Shown: positions 1-12,900 of the stretch, piece after piece
Layout of the letters: each line of letters begins with the position of its first letter
Numbering within the stretch: position 1 is the stretch's first letter
From: Asterochloris sp. CNOR1
Lineage: Eukaryota; Chlorophyta; Trebouxiophyceae; Trebouxiales; Trebouxiaceae
DNA: 64,000 bases
Reading direction: 5' to 3'
NCBI GenBank assembly: GCA_963969365.1
Contig: OZ017754.1
Coordinates: 620,001 to 684,000 of the forward strand
Notes under the pieces: generated by a model
Database searches by the model: none
What the model saw: the letters and a program-made list of their open reading frames with translations, nothing else
What the model was told of the DNA's origin: nothing
Program-made: the position numbers and the translations under genes

Positions 1-12
1 TGCTGTCTGCAG

Positions 13-3000
13 CCCTCGCATCAGCTGCTGCGCTACTTCAGCAGCTGCGACAGAGACCTGACGCTGGACATTGCTGCGCGGGTACATCAGCTTGCAGATG
101 CCGTCTTTCCCATCAGCAAGCGGCCAGCCACCCACATACATGTCAATCTGTCTCATGTTGAGATTGAGCGCCGTGAGCAGGTGTGCAGCTCTTGATTTGT
201 CCAGGCATGTGCTGCTGCTGGTATGTTTGAGGGCCTGAGTGTCCTGCTGTCGGAAGGAGGGGCCAGTTGGCTGCAGCACAGCAACTTCAAAATGGCAGGT
301 GGACGTCAGCTGAGAGTGTCACTGCAACCTTGCCTGAGCAGGTATGGAAGCTGCAGGACGTCAAGCTGTGCGTCTAGGCATTTGGGTGCTGTCGCTGTTG
401 AGGTTGCATGACAATCATGTCAATTGCAATCAGCAAATTGCACAGCTGCACTCTGCTGCTAAAAGTGCTGCTGTTGGTTGCAGGGCATCAAGCTGTATTG
501 CTCAGGTACTGGAGAGCTCAACATGTGTCAGCTGCCATTTAGCTTGAGGAGTGCATTGGTGCCTTTGCAGGGCGTTGCCCTGAGTCGGCTGCCACCCACA
601 GCCAACGCCCTTAGTGCTGCTGTTGCAGAGCCTCAAGCTGTGTTGCAGGGTGTGAGAGTACAATTAATCTTGTCTCAGCTTGGGCCATTGCCCAACCGAG
701 CTTCTGCTGCAGGTGAACAAGCTGTGTCAGCTGCCGCCAAGCTTATACTGCATCCTGCTGCTTCAGGGCATCAAACTGTACTATCGAGTGCTGGAGAGCA
801 TGTTGAAGGTGGAGGAGCAGCGCACAGGCATCTCCAACTTCACCAGCCTGCTGGGCAGGAATTCTTTCCACAAGTGCCTGCTGGCCTGCGCATTTGAGAC
901 GGTGGCTTCCTGTTACAAGATAGTGAGCGCCTCTTTGCTGACCTTCCGCATCTGGCAGTTGAACATGATGCTGCCTGCTGCACCACGTCTTCAGTCACAG
1001 GTTTGCATCGGTAGTCTCATCGACTTGTCACGTGTAAGGCCAGTTGCGCCACCTTGATGAAGTGCACCTGTCCTGGACCTGGTGGGTCTGCTCCACATTC
1101 CTGTCACTCCCACTGGGATTCCTACGGTGCCCTCACCTGCCGTGCAGCCGACAGTGGTATTCCCAGCCATCCTGGACTTGCTGGAGCTGCACGCCTTTGA
1201 CCTGTGCAAGATCATCGACCCCTTTGTACGTTACGAGCCCACCATGCCGCGCGACATCCGGCGGCACCTTTTCTCCATCGAGGAGAAGATCTTGGAGTCC
1301 ATGGCCTGGGCTCAGGGTTCCACTCTGTATCCTCTGCTCATCATGGCCTGCGGGGGCAGCACGCCTGCCACCAGCAGGGTGGACGGCGTGCAGGGGAGGG
1401 ACAGCGCAGGTGAGCAGCATGTCATTGCGCAGCAGCATGTCCTGAGCAATGGGGAGCATGCTCTAGCACATGCTGGTCATGGCATGTGGGGACAACACAC
1501 CAGCAACCAGCAAGGTAGGTGCGGGCAAGGGAGGGGCGGCGCCAGTGAGCAGCAGGACCTTCCTTTATCTACAATTCCTAGGCATAAGGGCTCGCTCTAG
1601 CCCGTGCTCATCATGGCCTGCAGTGGTAGCACGCCAGCCATCAGCAAGGTTGAGGGCATGCAGCGGAAAGACAGTGGCAGTGAGCACCATGTCATCTTGC
1701 ATCTACATGTGCTGTGCACAGCAGTGCATGTCCTTCGGGGCAGCCTGGCGGGATTGAGGCCTGCAGGGGAGGGTGTTTGCAGGACTGCGCAGTCTGTTTG
1801 ACTGCATGTCCCTGTGCATCTGCATAGCTAGCAAATACTGTTGTCTGACAGGCTGGTCTGAAGAGTACCTGGGCCCAACACGCTTTGATTTTGCCGCTAT
1901 TATTGGATCCTCATGGCTTCTCCTTGAAAGACTCAGCTTCCTCCGGCAAGGCATAGCATTTGCGGCTTTCCTTTGGCAGCCTAGCTTCTCTGGCTTGCTG
2001 TCTGCTCGCTGCATCAGCAAAATGGCTTCCTACAGGGGTCACACCCAGCGCGCTCTCCCCTGCCGAGTCACCACGGGGTGAGCAGCAGGGCAGCCGCCCT
2101 ACCACACCCAGCAAGCGCAAATCCCAGGACGTCACGCCAGAGGCAACACCGTCAAAGTCTCGCAAGAGTGAGCCTTTCGCAGTTGTCTGATGCAATCTAC
2201 TGGCTGATAGCGTGTCAAGAGTGCTTTGCCAAACCCAAATTTGGGGGTATGCTCATGCAGCTGCAGCTGCTGCAGCCTTCATTTGCCTCTGAAGCTGGCT
2301 CACTGCCCTGGTGCTCAAAGCAGACGTGACTGCTGCCACTAGTGTTGGCATGTCCTTGATGCACTGCACGCCTTTCACTCGCGTCTCATTGCGCTGTGTA
2401 GGCGAGGCGCGGAGCAGCCCATCTAGCAGCGATCAGGAGCTCATGGAGACAAGCACAGATCCAGCTCGTCAGCCCAACACGCTGGCTGCAGTAGCGGCAG
2501 CAGCTGCTGCTGTGGCCACTGCTTCCGGCACCCCCACCATGGCGCGAGAGGGTCTCGCTGCAGATGCTGGTGGACAGGGCCCAAGTGGGCAGGGGACTCC
2601 GCAGAGGTCTTCATGGTTGCAGGGGCCAGCGCCTTCGCCGCACAGGCTGGGGACTGCATCAGCCTTCTCTGCCCTCATGTCGCCGCTGAGGCGCACAGGT
2701 GAGGCTTGTTTGCTCACAACTGGGGTTTCAGCCCAATCATGCTCAAAGGGGAGCTGCAGGCTGTGTTGCTGTTAGCTGCTTGCATTCAGCCTTCTCAGTG
2801 CCAAGTCTCAAGGACTTCCCGTGGCACCAGTGTGTTGAGCAGCAAGCGTCCTGTGCCCACTGTGCTGAGAGCACGACATGATTTTGGCCCACCCTTCACA
2901 GCTTGCACTTGGTGACTGTGCGCAGGCAGTGATCAGATGCAGCACCTGCCAGGAGCTCTTTGCTTGCCTGTGCAAGCATGATTCTGGTGCCCAGCCTGCA

Positions 3001-6000
3001 GGGCTTCCGATGGTGCCCCTGCACCAGCCGAGACAGATGAATGACTGCAACAAGATTTTCCTTCCGCTGTGCAGGCAGCTTTGGAGTGACCTATGCCTCC
3101 TGGACGCCTGTGCCTGGGACTGTGCTGCCCCACAGCTATGGCCCCAATGAGGCCCCAGCTGCCAGCCAGCAACCAGGGGTGCCTGAGAAGCCAGGCCGCG
3201 CCCTTGTTCACGAGTTCCTGAAGAAGGTGCTCAAGCTGTCACTCATCCGGCTACTGGACCTGTCAGACAGGCTGGACTTTGAGCCTGCTGACCGCATGGA
3301 CATTGTGACTCAGGTGAGCAGCGAATCCAGTGTATAGCATTGTGCAGGGGTTTCCGTGCACTGGACGCTGAGCTCAGGTGCAGGGCTGAGGATGGGACTC
3401 AAATGCGCTGTGAGGCAGGGCACTCCATGCTGTAACTGGCTTCTGCACACTGCGCTGGTGTCATGGTTGAGGCACAAACCTTCCTGTCTTGGCCCTTCTT
3501 AGCAGGTCCTGGTGACAGCTGACAGCTCTCCTCACAGGGAGTTAAGTGCTAGCCCTGCTCTTGCATAGCTACTGCTGCCCAAGGAGGCGACCCCTCTGGT
3601 GGCAGCAATAGTGCTTTCCATGGCTTGCCTGCTGTATGAGTCTCCCCAGCTGCAGGCTGTGCCTGCAGGTGTACCACATGATGCAAGCAGTCATTTTTGA
3701 GCACACTGCCCTGTTGTACAACAGACACCTGGACCAGCTCCTGCTGAGTGCCATCTACGGCATCTGCAAGGTAGGACAGCCTGCACCTGGTTTCTGGTGT
3801 GCCGTCCAAAGATCCTGGCATTTGTTGTGCGCCTGCACAGCCTGGTCACCCCATTGCTTGAGCACCGCCAGCCCTGTGTTTGCTGCAGTATGGTTTGCGC
3901 GTGCCTGCTTGCTCTGGCAACAGGCGATGCTGCCTTTAAAGGCACAGCAACAAACAACCCAACACAGCCGTACAATCCTGATTGTCAACCATGCAGGTGA
4001 ACCAACTGAAGCAAGTGTCCTTCAAGGAAATAATCAGTCACTACCGTCGCCAGCCCCAGGCAAAGAGCGACATTTTCCGCACGGTGGTTCTTGCACAGAG
4101 CCTGCCAGAGCTGCAGGTGGGAGCTCATGGGAATGAGGCTCTCAGAAAGTTGCCCAGGCTCATGCTGAATTTCAGCTGATCCACTTGCAACCCAGGCAGG
4201 CACAAGCCCTTAGCTCATGCTCCTTCTGCGGCAATAGTCTTACAACCTGAGCCCAATGGGCCGACACAGGAAGACAGGCTCCCTGCCAGACTGATCCCAC
4301 AATCTTGTCAAGCCTTCCATATGTGCTGCTTGCACTTCCAGGCGGTTCCCGTGGCCATGTGCTGCCATTCCTTGCAACAGGGCGCAGCTTTCAATTGTGT
4401 TGCTGTGTGTTGCAGGTTGAGAAGGCTGGAGACGTCATAGCCTTTTACAATCAGGTGTTTGTCCCCGAGGTCAAGCCCTCACTCATGCGGCTGCACCAGG
4501 CGCGCGCCACTCTGCCCAGGCCCCCAACCCTCAGCACCACAAACCCCTTCACTTCTCCCGTCAGGGTGCAGAGCCGTCTCGAGTTTCCAACCAACGGCTT
4601 CTCTACCCCACCTCCAGCCAACAGGTGGGTTGTGCCCTGTCATGTCCAAGCTGCACATCTGCAGCGCGGTACACCATGTTCATATGAACCATGTGTACAA
4701 CGAACATTGCTGTCACTGACAAGGCCAACAACTGCCATTTTGCTAGCCATGTACCTGCAACAACCTGCCTGTCTGTCATGATGGAACCGTTGCTGGCGAT
4801 CCCCAGCAAATTCCCTGCAATCTGCATGGCCACCCTGAGTGTTCTATACTCTGCAGGGTCCTGGGACTGGGAGGCGGCGCCAAGAAGGTGTTTGTGTCGC
4901 CTATGCGCCATTCTCCCAAGCAGGTGGGCTCTTCACCTGCAGAGAAGCATGCTGCAGCGAGAAATGCACCTGCATGCTGAGAGTCGCTTCTTTAGCCACC
5001 CTTCAAGTTGTGGCTCATCATGACAATTGAAGGCCCGCACCTTTCGCTGCTGCTTCTGTGCAGCCATTATCTGACTTTGACACTGTGTGGCCCCCTTGCT
5101 GCCAGGCCTGCACTGAGGCCTTGGTCTATGTGCGCAGGCTCTCAACCTGACTCCTAAGGGGCGGAACCTGTATGCCTTCAAGCTGGGTGGGGACGGAAGC
5201 AACCCCTTCAGCAGTCCGTCCAAGGACATTGAGTACCTGAATGGCCGAATTGGGGGGCGTCTGTCACGCAGCGCGCTGCCAGGGCCTGGCCTGCAGGTAA
5301 GTGCACTCATGCTTTGCTTTTTGACTGATGGGGTTATGCAGTCAACTGCTAGGGCAACATCTGCTGGTGAGTTCATTTGTGGTTTGCATATTGTGTTCAA
5401 AGCCTTCAGGTGCCACAAAATGGCCTGCTGGTGATGTGCATGGGGCTGCCAAGGCATGGCCTGTTGCCTATCTGCTTGCACTGCTGTAGCAGGTGGGCTG
5501 CCAGGATACGAGCTGTTAATGTGTTCATGCCTGAAGAGGGGCTTCAGGCCATTGCTTGGTATGAGGCAGCATCACCTAGGCTTCTGGTCATGCAGCGTGC
5601 TGCTTCATTACGTTGAGGGTGCTTGGACATGTTCGCTCACGGCTGTGTATATGCATTAGGGAGGCCCTCATGCGCCTAGGCTGGGTTTCTCCGTCGATAT
5701 GACACTGCCTCATGCAGGGCCCTGTGGAGGGAGGGCCCGCACCCTCGCAGAGCACAGAGCGCAGCAGCGGTGCAGACCGCTCAGACTCCGCCAATCAGAG
5801 GGCATCAGGCTCAGAGAGGCACACCTCAGATTCTGGAGACCTGCACAGGCAGGGTAGCGTCAGCCAAGAAGCGGCTGCCTCTGCTGGCCTGAGCATGCTG
5901 CAGGCCGCTGCGGCAAAGGCGGGTGGGGCGCTGCAGATTGCAGCCCTGGGCTCACCTAAAGGTCAGTGCTTTGTACTGCTGCGCCTGCATAGAGCCTTCT

Positions 6001-6282
6001 TGATGAGTCTGCCTCGGGCACCTGTGCAGAGGCCGGCCTGGGCTGCCCTCACAGAGGCGGCCTGTGTTGATGCAGCTGCTTGGGGCATTGTCAATGACTA
6101 AGCTCAGCTTGAGGATGTCAGGTCCTGTTTCTCTGATGGACTGTCTGCTGCTGCATGCAGTGCCGCCCAGTGTTGACGCGGTCAACAACAGTGGAGGCGG
6201 CCCCTGCCGTGCCAGGCATCCTGCTGCAAAGATTGGTCTCCGGCCGGATGTCAGACTCGGCCTGGCAGGCAGTAGTATCTAA
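13..6282 (+). CDS. RBR: Retinoblastoma-related protein (RBR/MAT3 type), 5' end outside window
   Basis: Plant-type pocket protein that represses E2F/DP transcription factors and times S-phase entry in the nucleus. Exons: 13-180, 767-922, 1148-1409, 2036-2167, 2402-2698, 3075-3313, 3669-3770, 3997-4116, 4416-4624, 4857-4923, 5138-5296, 5718-5961, 6161-6282. They join in phase to 758 codons plus stop. Pocket A shows [11 protein letters not shown], then [18 protein letters not shown] and [18 protein letters not shown], then [16 protein letters not shown] and [10 protein letters not shown]. The spacer holds TPSKRKS, as in plant RBRs. Pocket B shows [19 protein letters not shown] and [14 protein letters not shown]. 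The C-terminal part has [28 protein letters not shown] and [16 protein letters not shown], typical of the plant RBR tail. The N-terminal domain lies before base 1. The family call is from conserved motifs; the last exon (acceptor before 6161) is less sure, since an alternative stops at 6070. Confidence 0.93.
343..766 (+). repeat. Decayed tandem copies of the RBR exon-2 start inside the preceding intron
   Basis: The real exon begins at 767 after cttcag with ggcatcaaactgtac. Similar strings follow AG upstream: ggacgtcaagctgtgc near 355, ggcatcaagctgtattgc at 483, and gcctcaagctgtgttgc near 629. A weaker one (gtgaacaagctgtgt) lies at 712. Spacing of the three clearer copies is about 130-145 bases, and each stretch also carries a cagctgcc-like segment. 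The copies carry stops or frameshifts, so they look dead. Confidence 0.7.
1330..1700 (+). repeat. Three tandem copies of the RBR exon-3 end with its donor site
   Basis: The exon end at 1333-1409 (ctgctcatcatggcctgc ... donor gtgagcagcatgtcat) recurs at about 1471-1560 and 1604-1695. Each copy keeps the catcatggcctg-like start, the ccagcaaccagcaaggt-like middle and a gtgagca-like end. The second and third copies fall in the intron. Unit length is about 135 bases. Confidence 0.75.
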
Positions 6283-6946
6283 GTCAACCTTTTAGGCGCA
6301 ATGTGCTAGACTCCAGCAGCTATTGGGCCCTCTCAGTCACCTTTGACACAGCTTCAGGGCCGCATTTCAGGCCGTAGGTACCCGAGAGTGTTCTCTGATC
6401 TACAGTCCAATGTTCAGTCTGAGCGGTTTCAGTTTCTCATTGGTGAATTTGCAGCTTGGGCCGCCCGTGCACTCTTCAGCCCACATCTGCTGTGGGGCCA
6501 AAACCTGAAGGACTGGCTTTGAGACCCAGCATCTGTTGTCGTGTCCTCCGCATGTAGGCCGGCATGTCAAGATGCCATGCCAGAGTTGTTCCCATTGACA
6601 AGGGCTGTGTGAGACTTCCCATGCTTGACTTGCCTTTGTTTCTGCACTGACTCTGGATGCAAGCACTTGCTCGTCGTGCGTCATGCATCCTGTCTATGCT
6701 TTGTAACCTTGTGCAACTGTAGCTGCCGGCATCAGGCGGGAAACGGAAACTTGGCATTGACTGGCCAGCTCTTTGACTGAGCTAGTTTGGAACGCAACTG
6801 GCGAACTGCTGGCAATGCTACTGCCCCTGTGGATTACTGCTGCATTTACCGTCGGGCGTTGTTGACTCTTGTCAACGTTGCCATTGTAGATTTTCATTGC
6901 CACCCCTGGACACTTGATCAGGGCCAGATCAGAGTTCAGAGGCTCC
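6283..6946. other. Intergenic: RBR 3' region and promoter of the FHA/PHD gene
   Basis: No coding exon is recognised. The RBR 3' untranslated region probably ends after a TGTAA at 6702-6706. The rest should hold the promoter and 5' untranslated region of the gene starting at 6947. I see no clear TATA box. Confidence 0.4.
6702..6706 (+). terminator. Candidate TGTAA polyadenylation signal for RBR
   Basis: TGTAA is the usual chlorophyte polyadenylation motif. It lies about 420 bases after the proposed stop at 6282. A five-base motif is weak evidence alone. Confidence 0.35.
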
Positions 6947-9900
6947 ATGTCTTCAGCTGGGGCCTTTGGAGCTCTCATCATCCATGACAGGGCTGGAGCA
7001 CGCGGAGAAGCCCTGCCAATCAACAACCAGATGCTAACAATCGGCAGGCAGGTCCTCAAAAAGCAAAGTGGAGGTGCCATGCCTGTTGCAGCCATGTGAT
7101 CTTGCCCACCCGACTCTGCCCAGTTTACTGCCAGCACGTGCTGCAGAGACCCCAGCTGCGACGTGATCATTCACCACCACAGAGAGATCTCCAGGAAGCA
7201 TGTAGAGCTGTCAGTGGACACCGATGCACAGGTGAGAGCCACTGCTGTGCTGCCACCATAGACTTGAGCTGCTAAAGCCCTCTACACGGCTAGCTCGCTG
7301 TGGACAGGCTTTGTGCTGCCACGCACGAATGCCTGTGCGCACAGGTGTGGGTCGCCAGCAAGGGACGTGACCCAGTCAGTGTGAACGGGATTCCCGCTGT
7401 GGATCCCATGTGCCTGGCACATGGGGACCGGATTGAGGTGTGCAGCTGCTATCTCAATGCCTGCATAGCCTTCAGACATTCGCATGCTCACGTCATCGGC
7501 CAGGCGCTGGCACAGAGGCTTGTCTGCTAGCCACTGCAAAGGGTGTGTGAAGTGTCAGGGCCTGAGGTGCTCGATGGGCCACTCTGCAGGCTCAGCAGCT
7601 GGCATGCCATGTTTCCCTTTTCATTTGCATTGGCCCCAGCTGCCAGCAAAGTGAGTTGCAGGAGCCTCTGCAGCCCCGCTCACAACGCACCTTACCTTAG
7701 GCTTTGCTTGACCGCAGGTACACCTAGAGCACTATTCAAAGCTGTTTGTTTATGAGACAGCCGAGGCCACTGTCCAGGTGAGCAGTCCATGAGCACGAGA
7801 CCAGCAGGATGTCTCAGCTGGCCCATGCAGGCTTGAGCTGCTGACCTGTCTGTTTGGGTGCCATGATGGCATTGATCTGCCCAGCAGCCAATGCTGGAAC
7901 GGCTGTCGTGAGCAGCCTGCCCTCTCCCATGTGACTGTGGACTCAGCGCTTGGTTGCTGTGCGCGCACATGGCCTGGTGTCAAGGCTCATCAGTGACCGA
8001 AAGCAGGGCACCACAGCTGCGTCCCCCGCTCACCAGGCAGCAACATGCCACCCATGTCAAAGGTCGCAACACTGCGCATGCGTTTGCCTCCTTGCCCGAA
8101 AGGTTGAGGAACATGCTCCACGCTGTGCGTGCTGACACGTAAAGTCATGCCCCCAATCTACAACTCCCCACTGAGCACCTGCCTCGTCATGTTGCACCGG
8201 AGGACCCATACTTGCCCGGTGCCCTGCGCGTCAGCCCACCCCATGCTCGCCCTGCAGGTGCCAGCATTACGGTTGCGCTCCTCCCATCGCCGCAGCTCGC
8301 AGCGCGAGAGCGCAGTGCTGGAGGATGCCACAGCTGTGGTCAACATGGAGGCTGCAAGGCGCCCCCCGCAGAGCGGCAGGAAGAAGGTCAAGGTGCACAG
8401 GGGCAGCACCCCCAAGGCTGCTGCTGCTGCATCCAAGGTCGGAGCGCCCCCACCACCTCCACCCCCACTCCCAGGCGTCCTCACCAAGGTGGGTGTCTGA
8501 CGTTTAGGTGGGAGCTTGGCATGCACTCAGGCTGCAGGCTATGGAGACATCTAGATGGATGGATGCCGTGCACTCCGGCTGTGTGTGGCAGGCATGTCAT
8601 GGGGGCAGCTAGGCATACGCTCAGGCTGCCGGCTGCGGGGTCGTCTCGATGGGAGCTTGACATTCACTTGGGCTGCAGGCTGCATATTTGTGGCACAGGT
8701 AAAGAACCACATCTATGACCGGAGGCATGCATGCATTAGGCAACCAGTTGTGAGGCACTGTGTGGGCAGCTCGGGGCAGCCAAAGCTGGCATGGCCGGGT
8801 TCACAAGACACAGCGTGTGTCAGGCATTTGCATGCCGGGCAGCTGAGCACGGTCAGATCTAATTTGAGCGTTGCTGGCTGCCACATGTGTGCTCAGTCCT
8901 CCCCTTGCTGCTCTGCACAGGGCGGGACTGGCAGGCCTGCGCCGCCGCCGCCACCACTGCCACCAGCCGTGATGGCTGGGGGCAAGCCGCCACCACCAAA
9001 GGTGAGGTGTCGCTCCTTTGCCAGCCTGCTTCACATAATTCTTTTAGCAGCCCGGCCAGACTGCGGCGGCCATCAAACATCTGGGCACATTGCAATTTGC
9101 TTGAACACCCACAGACAGTGAGGACCTGAGATAGTGGCTGCCTTCATGTCTGTGACTTGGATGCCTGTTTCTGCAGCGTCCCAACTTCCCAGCAGCGCCA
9201 GGAGCGCGTGCTGCCCAGCCTGCAGACCCCAGCCAGCCTGGGCAGGCCTCCTTCGTGCCGTCTGCCAGCGACCTGCAGGCTCTGCGGGCAGGTGCGCCTG
9301 TGACCTGGTGGACAGCTTGTCCTGAGTCGCTGCGCTATCTGCAGCCACCGCGCTTCCAAAGCAGACGCGCATGAGGTTGTCTTGAGCACTTCCATTTCTG
9401 CGCTGCCTGACACCGTCTGTGCCTTAGGCACCTTGCTGCTGAGCAGCACCTGGGTGGTCTTGTCTGCAAAGCATCCGGGTCTGAGAGTCATCATCCCGGC
9501 AGGTCATAAGACGGCGTGCTGGCACTCTGCTCAAGGGATGGAGTCTGCTGCACTGCCCTGTTCGTGGCTTTCACGCACTGCCTGCCTGCGCCCAGGGCAG
9601 GAGTTTGCTGCACTGCAGGCCTGCGCAGGACGCGCAAGAGGTCTCTGCCTCGCACCAGCAGCCCTGACATGCCCGCCAGTGCAGATGACCCTCAGCTGGA
9701 CAGGGCGATTGCTGCAGCGCTGCAGCAGCAGGGGGAGACAGGTGAGAAGGGGGACAAGTCCCTGTTGCAATCATTTCCTGCTGAGGTGGTGATGCATGGA
9801 CGCAGTCTGCCGCATATCTGCTCATGCAGTAGTGACCAGAGGCATCGTGTGATATATGTGGCTTTTAGGCTCCGCCATCCTGCCTGAGCGTGCGGCGGCA

Positions 9901-12900
9901 ACGTGCTGCGAGCTGCAGGGGCTGCGCAGGGCAGCCTCCAGTTGTACACCGTGAGTAAAAAAGAGATCTTCAGCTGATGGCAGCCTGGCTGGCTTAGTGC
10001 CCAGCTGCACGGGCAGGGTGATGCTGGCACCCTGGCTGGCCTGCCCTGTATCCAGGTGCACTCTTGTAATCCCATTGTCAGCCTTTCCATGAGCCAGACC
10101 AGCGACAAAACTCTGCGTTGACTGCTGGCTGTTGGCCCTCAGCAGCCAGCCTGCTGACAAGCCTCTTGTGGCTCCAGCGCCCCCAGTAGCAACTTGTTGG
10201 CCCTGGACAAAATCTGTCAGCAATGAGTGGCTATGCATATCTGCACAGGTGAAAAGGAGCCTGCTGGCACAAGCTGCAGCCCTCTGGAGCAGACGGCTTT
10301 GCAGGCTCAGCGGGAGGTGACTGGCATCCTGAGAGGCGGCCCTGTAGCCAAGCGGCTGAAGACTGTTCGGTTCAGCCTGCCAGCAGGTGAGTGCCCTGCT
10401 GCTTAGGCTGGTGCCGATAGCTGTTAACAGTTATACTGAGCCTGCTGAGGCATCTGCCCCTCTAGACCAAACAGGCTTATGCCTGCATCAGCACGCCTCA
10501 TACTGCATAGCATTGACTCATGCGGTTGCAATTAGGAATCAGTTGCTGTCCTGCAGCCACAGGTGGCAGTGCATGCAGTTGGCTGCCTGTCAAAGCTGGT
10601 CGCTCCCGGTCTGTATCCGCAGGACATGATGTGCTTGGCTTCACAGGGTGTGGCTTTGGAAGCAGCATGTGCTAACCTGAGACGTGCTGCTCATGCAATG
10701 CTGCCCTGTCTCAGGTGTAAACTCCCCAGAGGGCATGGCTCAGGACGTGACCTTTACAATGCCAGTCTGCCCGGAGGACGATGAGGTGATCACTGCAAGC
10801 TGGCCCTGCTTGTACCCACAGGCTGATGTGCTCCTGACAGGTTGAATCACATATTGCCACCTCAGCTGCTGTAACACATGCCCACAGCTTGCCTCATCAA
10901 GGAACCAGTGGGGTCGTGCCACAGCTTGCCTCATCAAGGATCCGGTGGGGTTGTGCAATGTGTTGTAGCACCAGCTAAGATCTCAACATGGTGCACATGC
11001 ATTGGCAGGTCGTTGTGATCTGCTGGTGCGCCTCGCTGTAATCGCCCATGGCCGCCACCTGCAAAGCTCATGCTAGATTGCAGGAAATGCTGCTGCCTCT
11101 CACGGCAACACTGACTGTCTGCCCACTGACGCAGGCCGTTGCTGTGGCTGACAGTACAGTGGCCTTCTCTCGATGGGCCTTTGGCAGCGCTGAGGGCGCC
11201 CTGCCAGAGGAGGCTGCAGCTGAACCAATGGCAGGCCTTGAGCCAGCCACAGGCAAGATTGCTCTGCGCAGTGCAATCTGCCTGGAGTCAATGCATGGGA
11301 GAGCCAGGGGCAGGCTGGCAGGAACTAACAACACCCCCCTTGCTCACTGCAAGACAACGCTCCTGCCTTTGACTGACAACAGCAGCTGCAGCACCTGGGT
11401 GATGTTCACGCACCGTGATGTTTGAACAGTCTGCCTGTGGTGTGCTTACTCATGTCTGCCTGACCTAACCCACCCCCACGTCTCGCAGTAGGCAGTTCAT
11501 GCAATAGTCTCGAAGCTACTGCAGTGCGTGCTGGGAGCCTCACTCCACAGGGCAGGGCTGACGTGAGGACATCCATCAACAGCAACGCTGGGGCCACTCC
11601 TGCTGCAAGGCTGACGCCGTCAGACGTGCTGGCAGAGTGCAGCGACGCCCACGAGCAGGATGGAGGTGAGGTCCCTCCCCGACCCACAGCAGTGCAGCGC
11701 AGGCCTAGCAGCCTGCTGTGTGGGCCCTCCTGCATGCCGTGCATGGGACTCATCACCATGCACTGCTTACAGCAAGCCCAGGTAGTTGCTTGGGTGCCAC
11801 CTGCATGCAGTGCTGGCCCGGCCATGATCAAGCCCATGCAAGACCTGGGCTGTGGCAGCCCAAGACTTCTGGTGACCTGTGCAACTTTGCTGAGTGCAAC
11901 ATGCCTGCCTGGCTGCTATGCTGGCAGAAGTGCAATCTGACCCATTGCCACACCTGCCTCACACAGGCCACCAAAGACTGAGCTTGCCTGCTTAAGGGCC
12001 TTGCAGCTGTCACACAAGTGGGCAGCATGCAGCTTGCATCACGGCAGCAGCTCTCAGGCAGCCTGAAGCCACCGCATGACACACCTGCTCTGCAGGGCCC
12101 GGCTCGGCGCTGAGACTGCTGCAAATGTATGGGTCCCCTCTGAGTGACACAGCTAGCGGGGGCAGTCCCGGCCGCCAGGTGCCGCCCCCACTGCCAGCAG
12201 AGGAGGCTGCTGCAGCTGCAGCCCTGCTGTCCCAGAGCCCTGTGGGCTCCCCTGCCCTCTCACATGGGGCTGCAGCCACAGCTCCACTGCCCAGGCTGGG
12301 GGCCAGGGGCAGCGCTGCTGGACGTGACGGTGCAGCCACCGCTCCCCTGTTTGCAGCGGGCGGGGGCAGCCCCGACTTCGGCGCACAGGGATCTGCAGCC
12401 GAGCAGCCGACGCCTCAGTCTTGGGGTGGGGCTGGGCAGCAGGCGAGTGGGAGCGCGGACGCGCAGGGCAGCCCCAGCAGGAGCCCTCTTGAGCCGCCAG
12501 GTGCAGTGGATGCAGGGATGTGGGCATGACTGGGGACTACAGGCACACGCTATCCACAGCATGCCTGGCAGGCTGGGCTCACAATAAAACTTTGCTAACG
12601 GCTCCCTGCCCTGCTGGTGCCCAAGGCCGGTGCTGCTGCTCAGTCATACATTCCGGCATCTTGAGGGTCCCCATCAGTCTGCGAACTGCCCATCAGGAAT
12701 GCAGTCCACCTGGCCGCTGACCTCTTGGTCCTCACTCCTGCAGCTGCAGTGCCGGGCACAGCCCACAAGCAGGGCAAGGCCCTCTCCCGCCTGTCTCGCA
12801 TGACAGCGCCGGATGAAGCCACACCCGGTGTGGTCACCGGTGCCCCTCTCCCTGGTGCCGCTGCACAGACGCCTGCAGCCAAGGCTGGTCCGCCAGATGA

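Noticed and set aside
6030-6070. Alternative short last exon of RBR ending at 6070
   Set aside because: In phase, but it gives a Cys/Gly-rich end. The exon at 6161-6282 also fits the phase and gives a more plausible tail. Not fully excluded.
9869-9950. Candidate exon in the FHA/PHD gene between 9741 and 10249
   Set aside because: Good-looking acceptor and gtgagt donor, but including it breaks the phase; skipping it keeps the frame.
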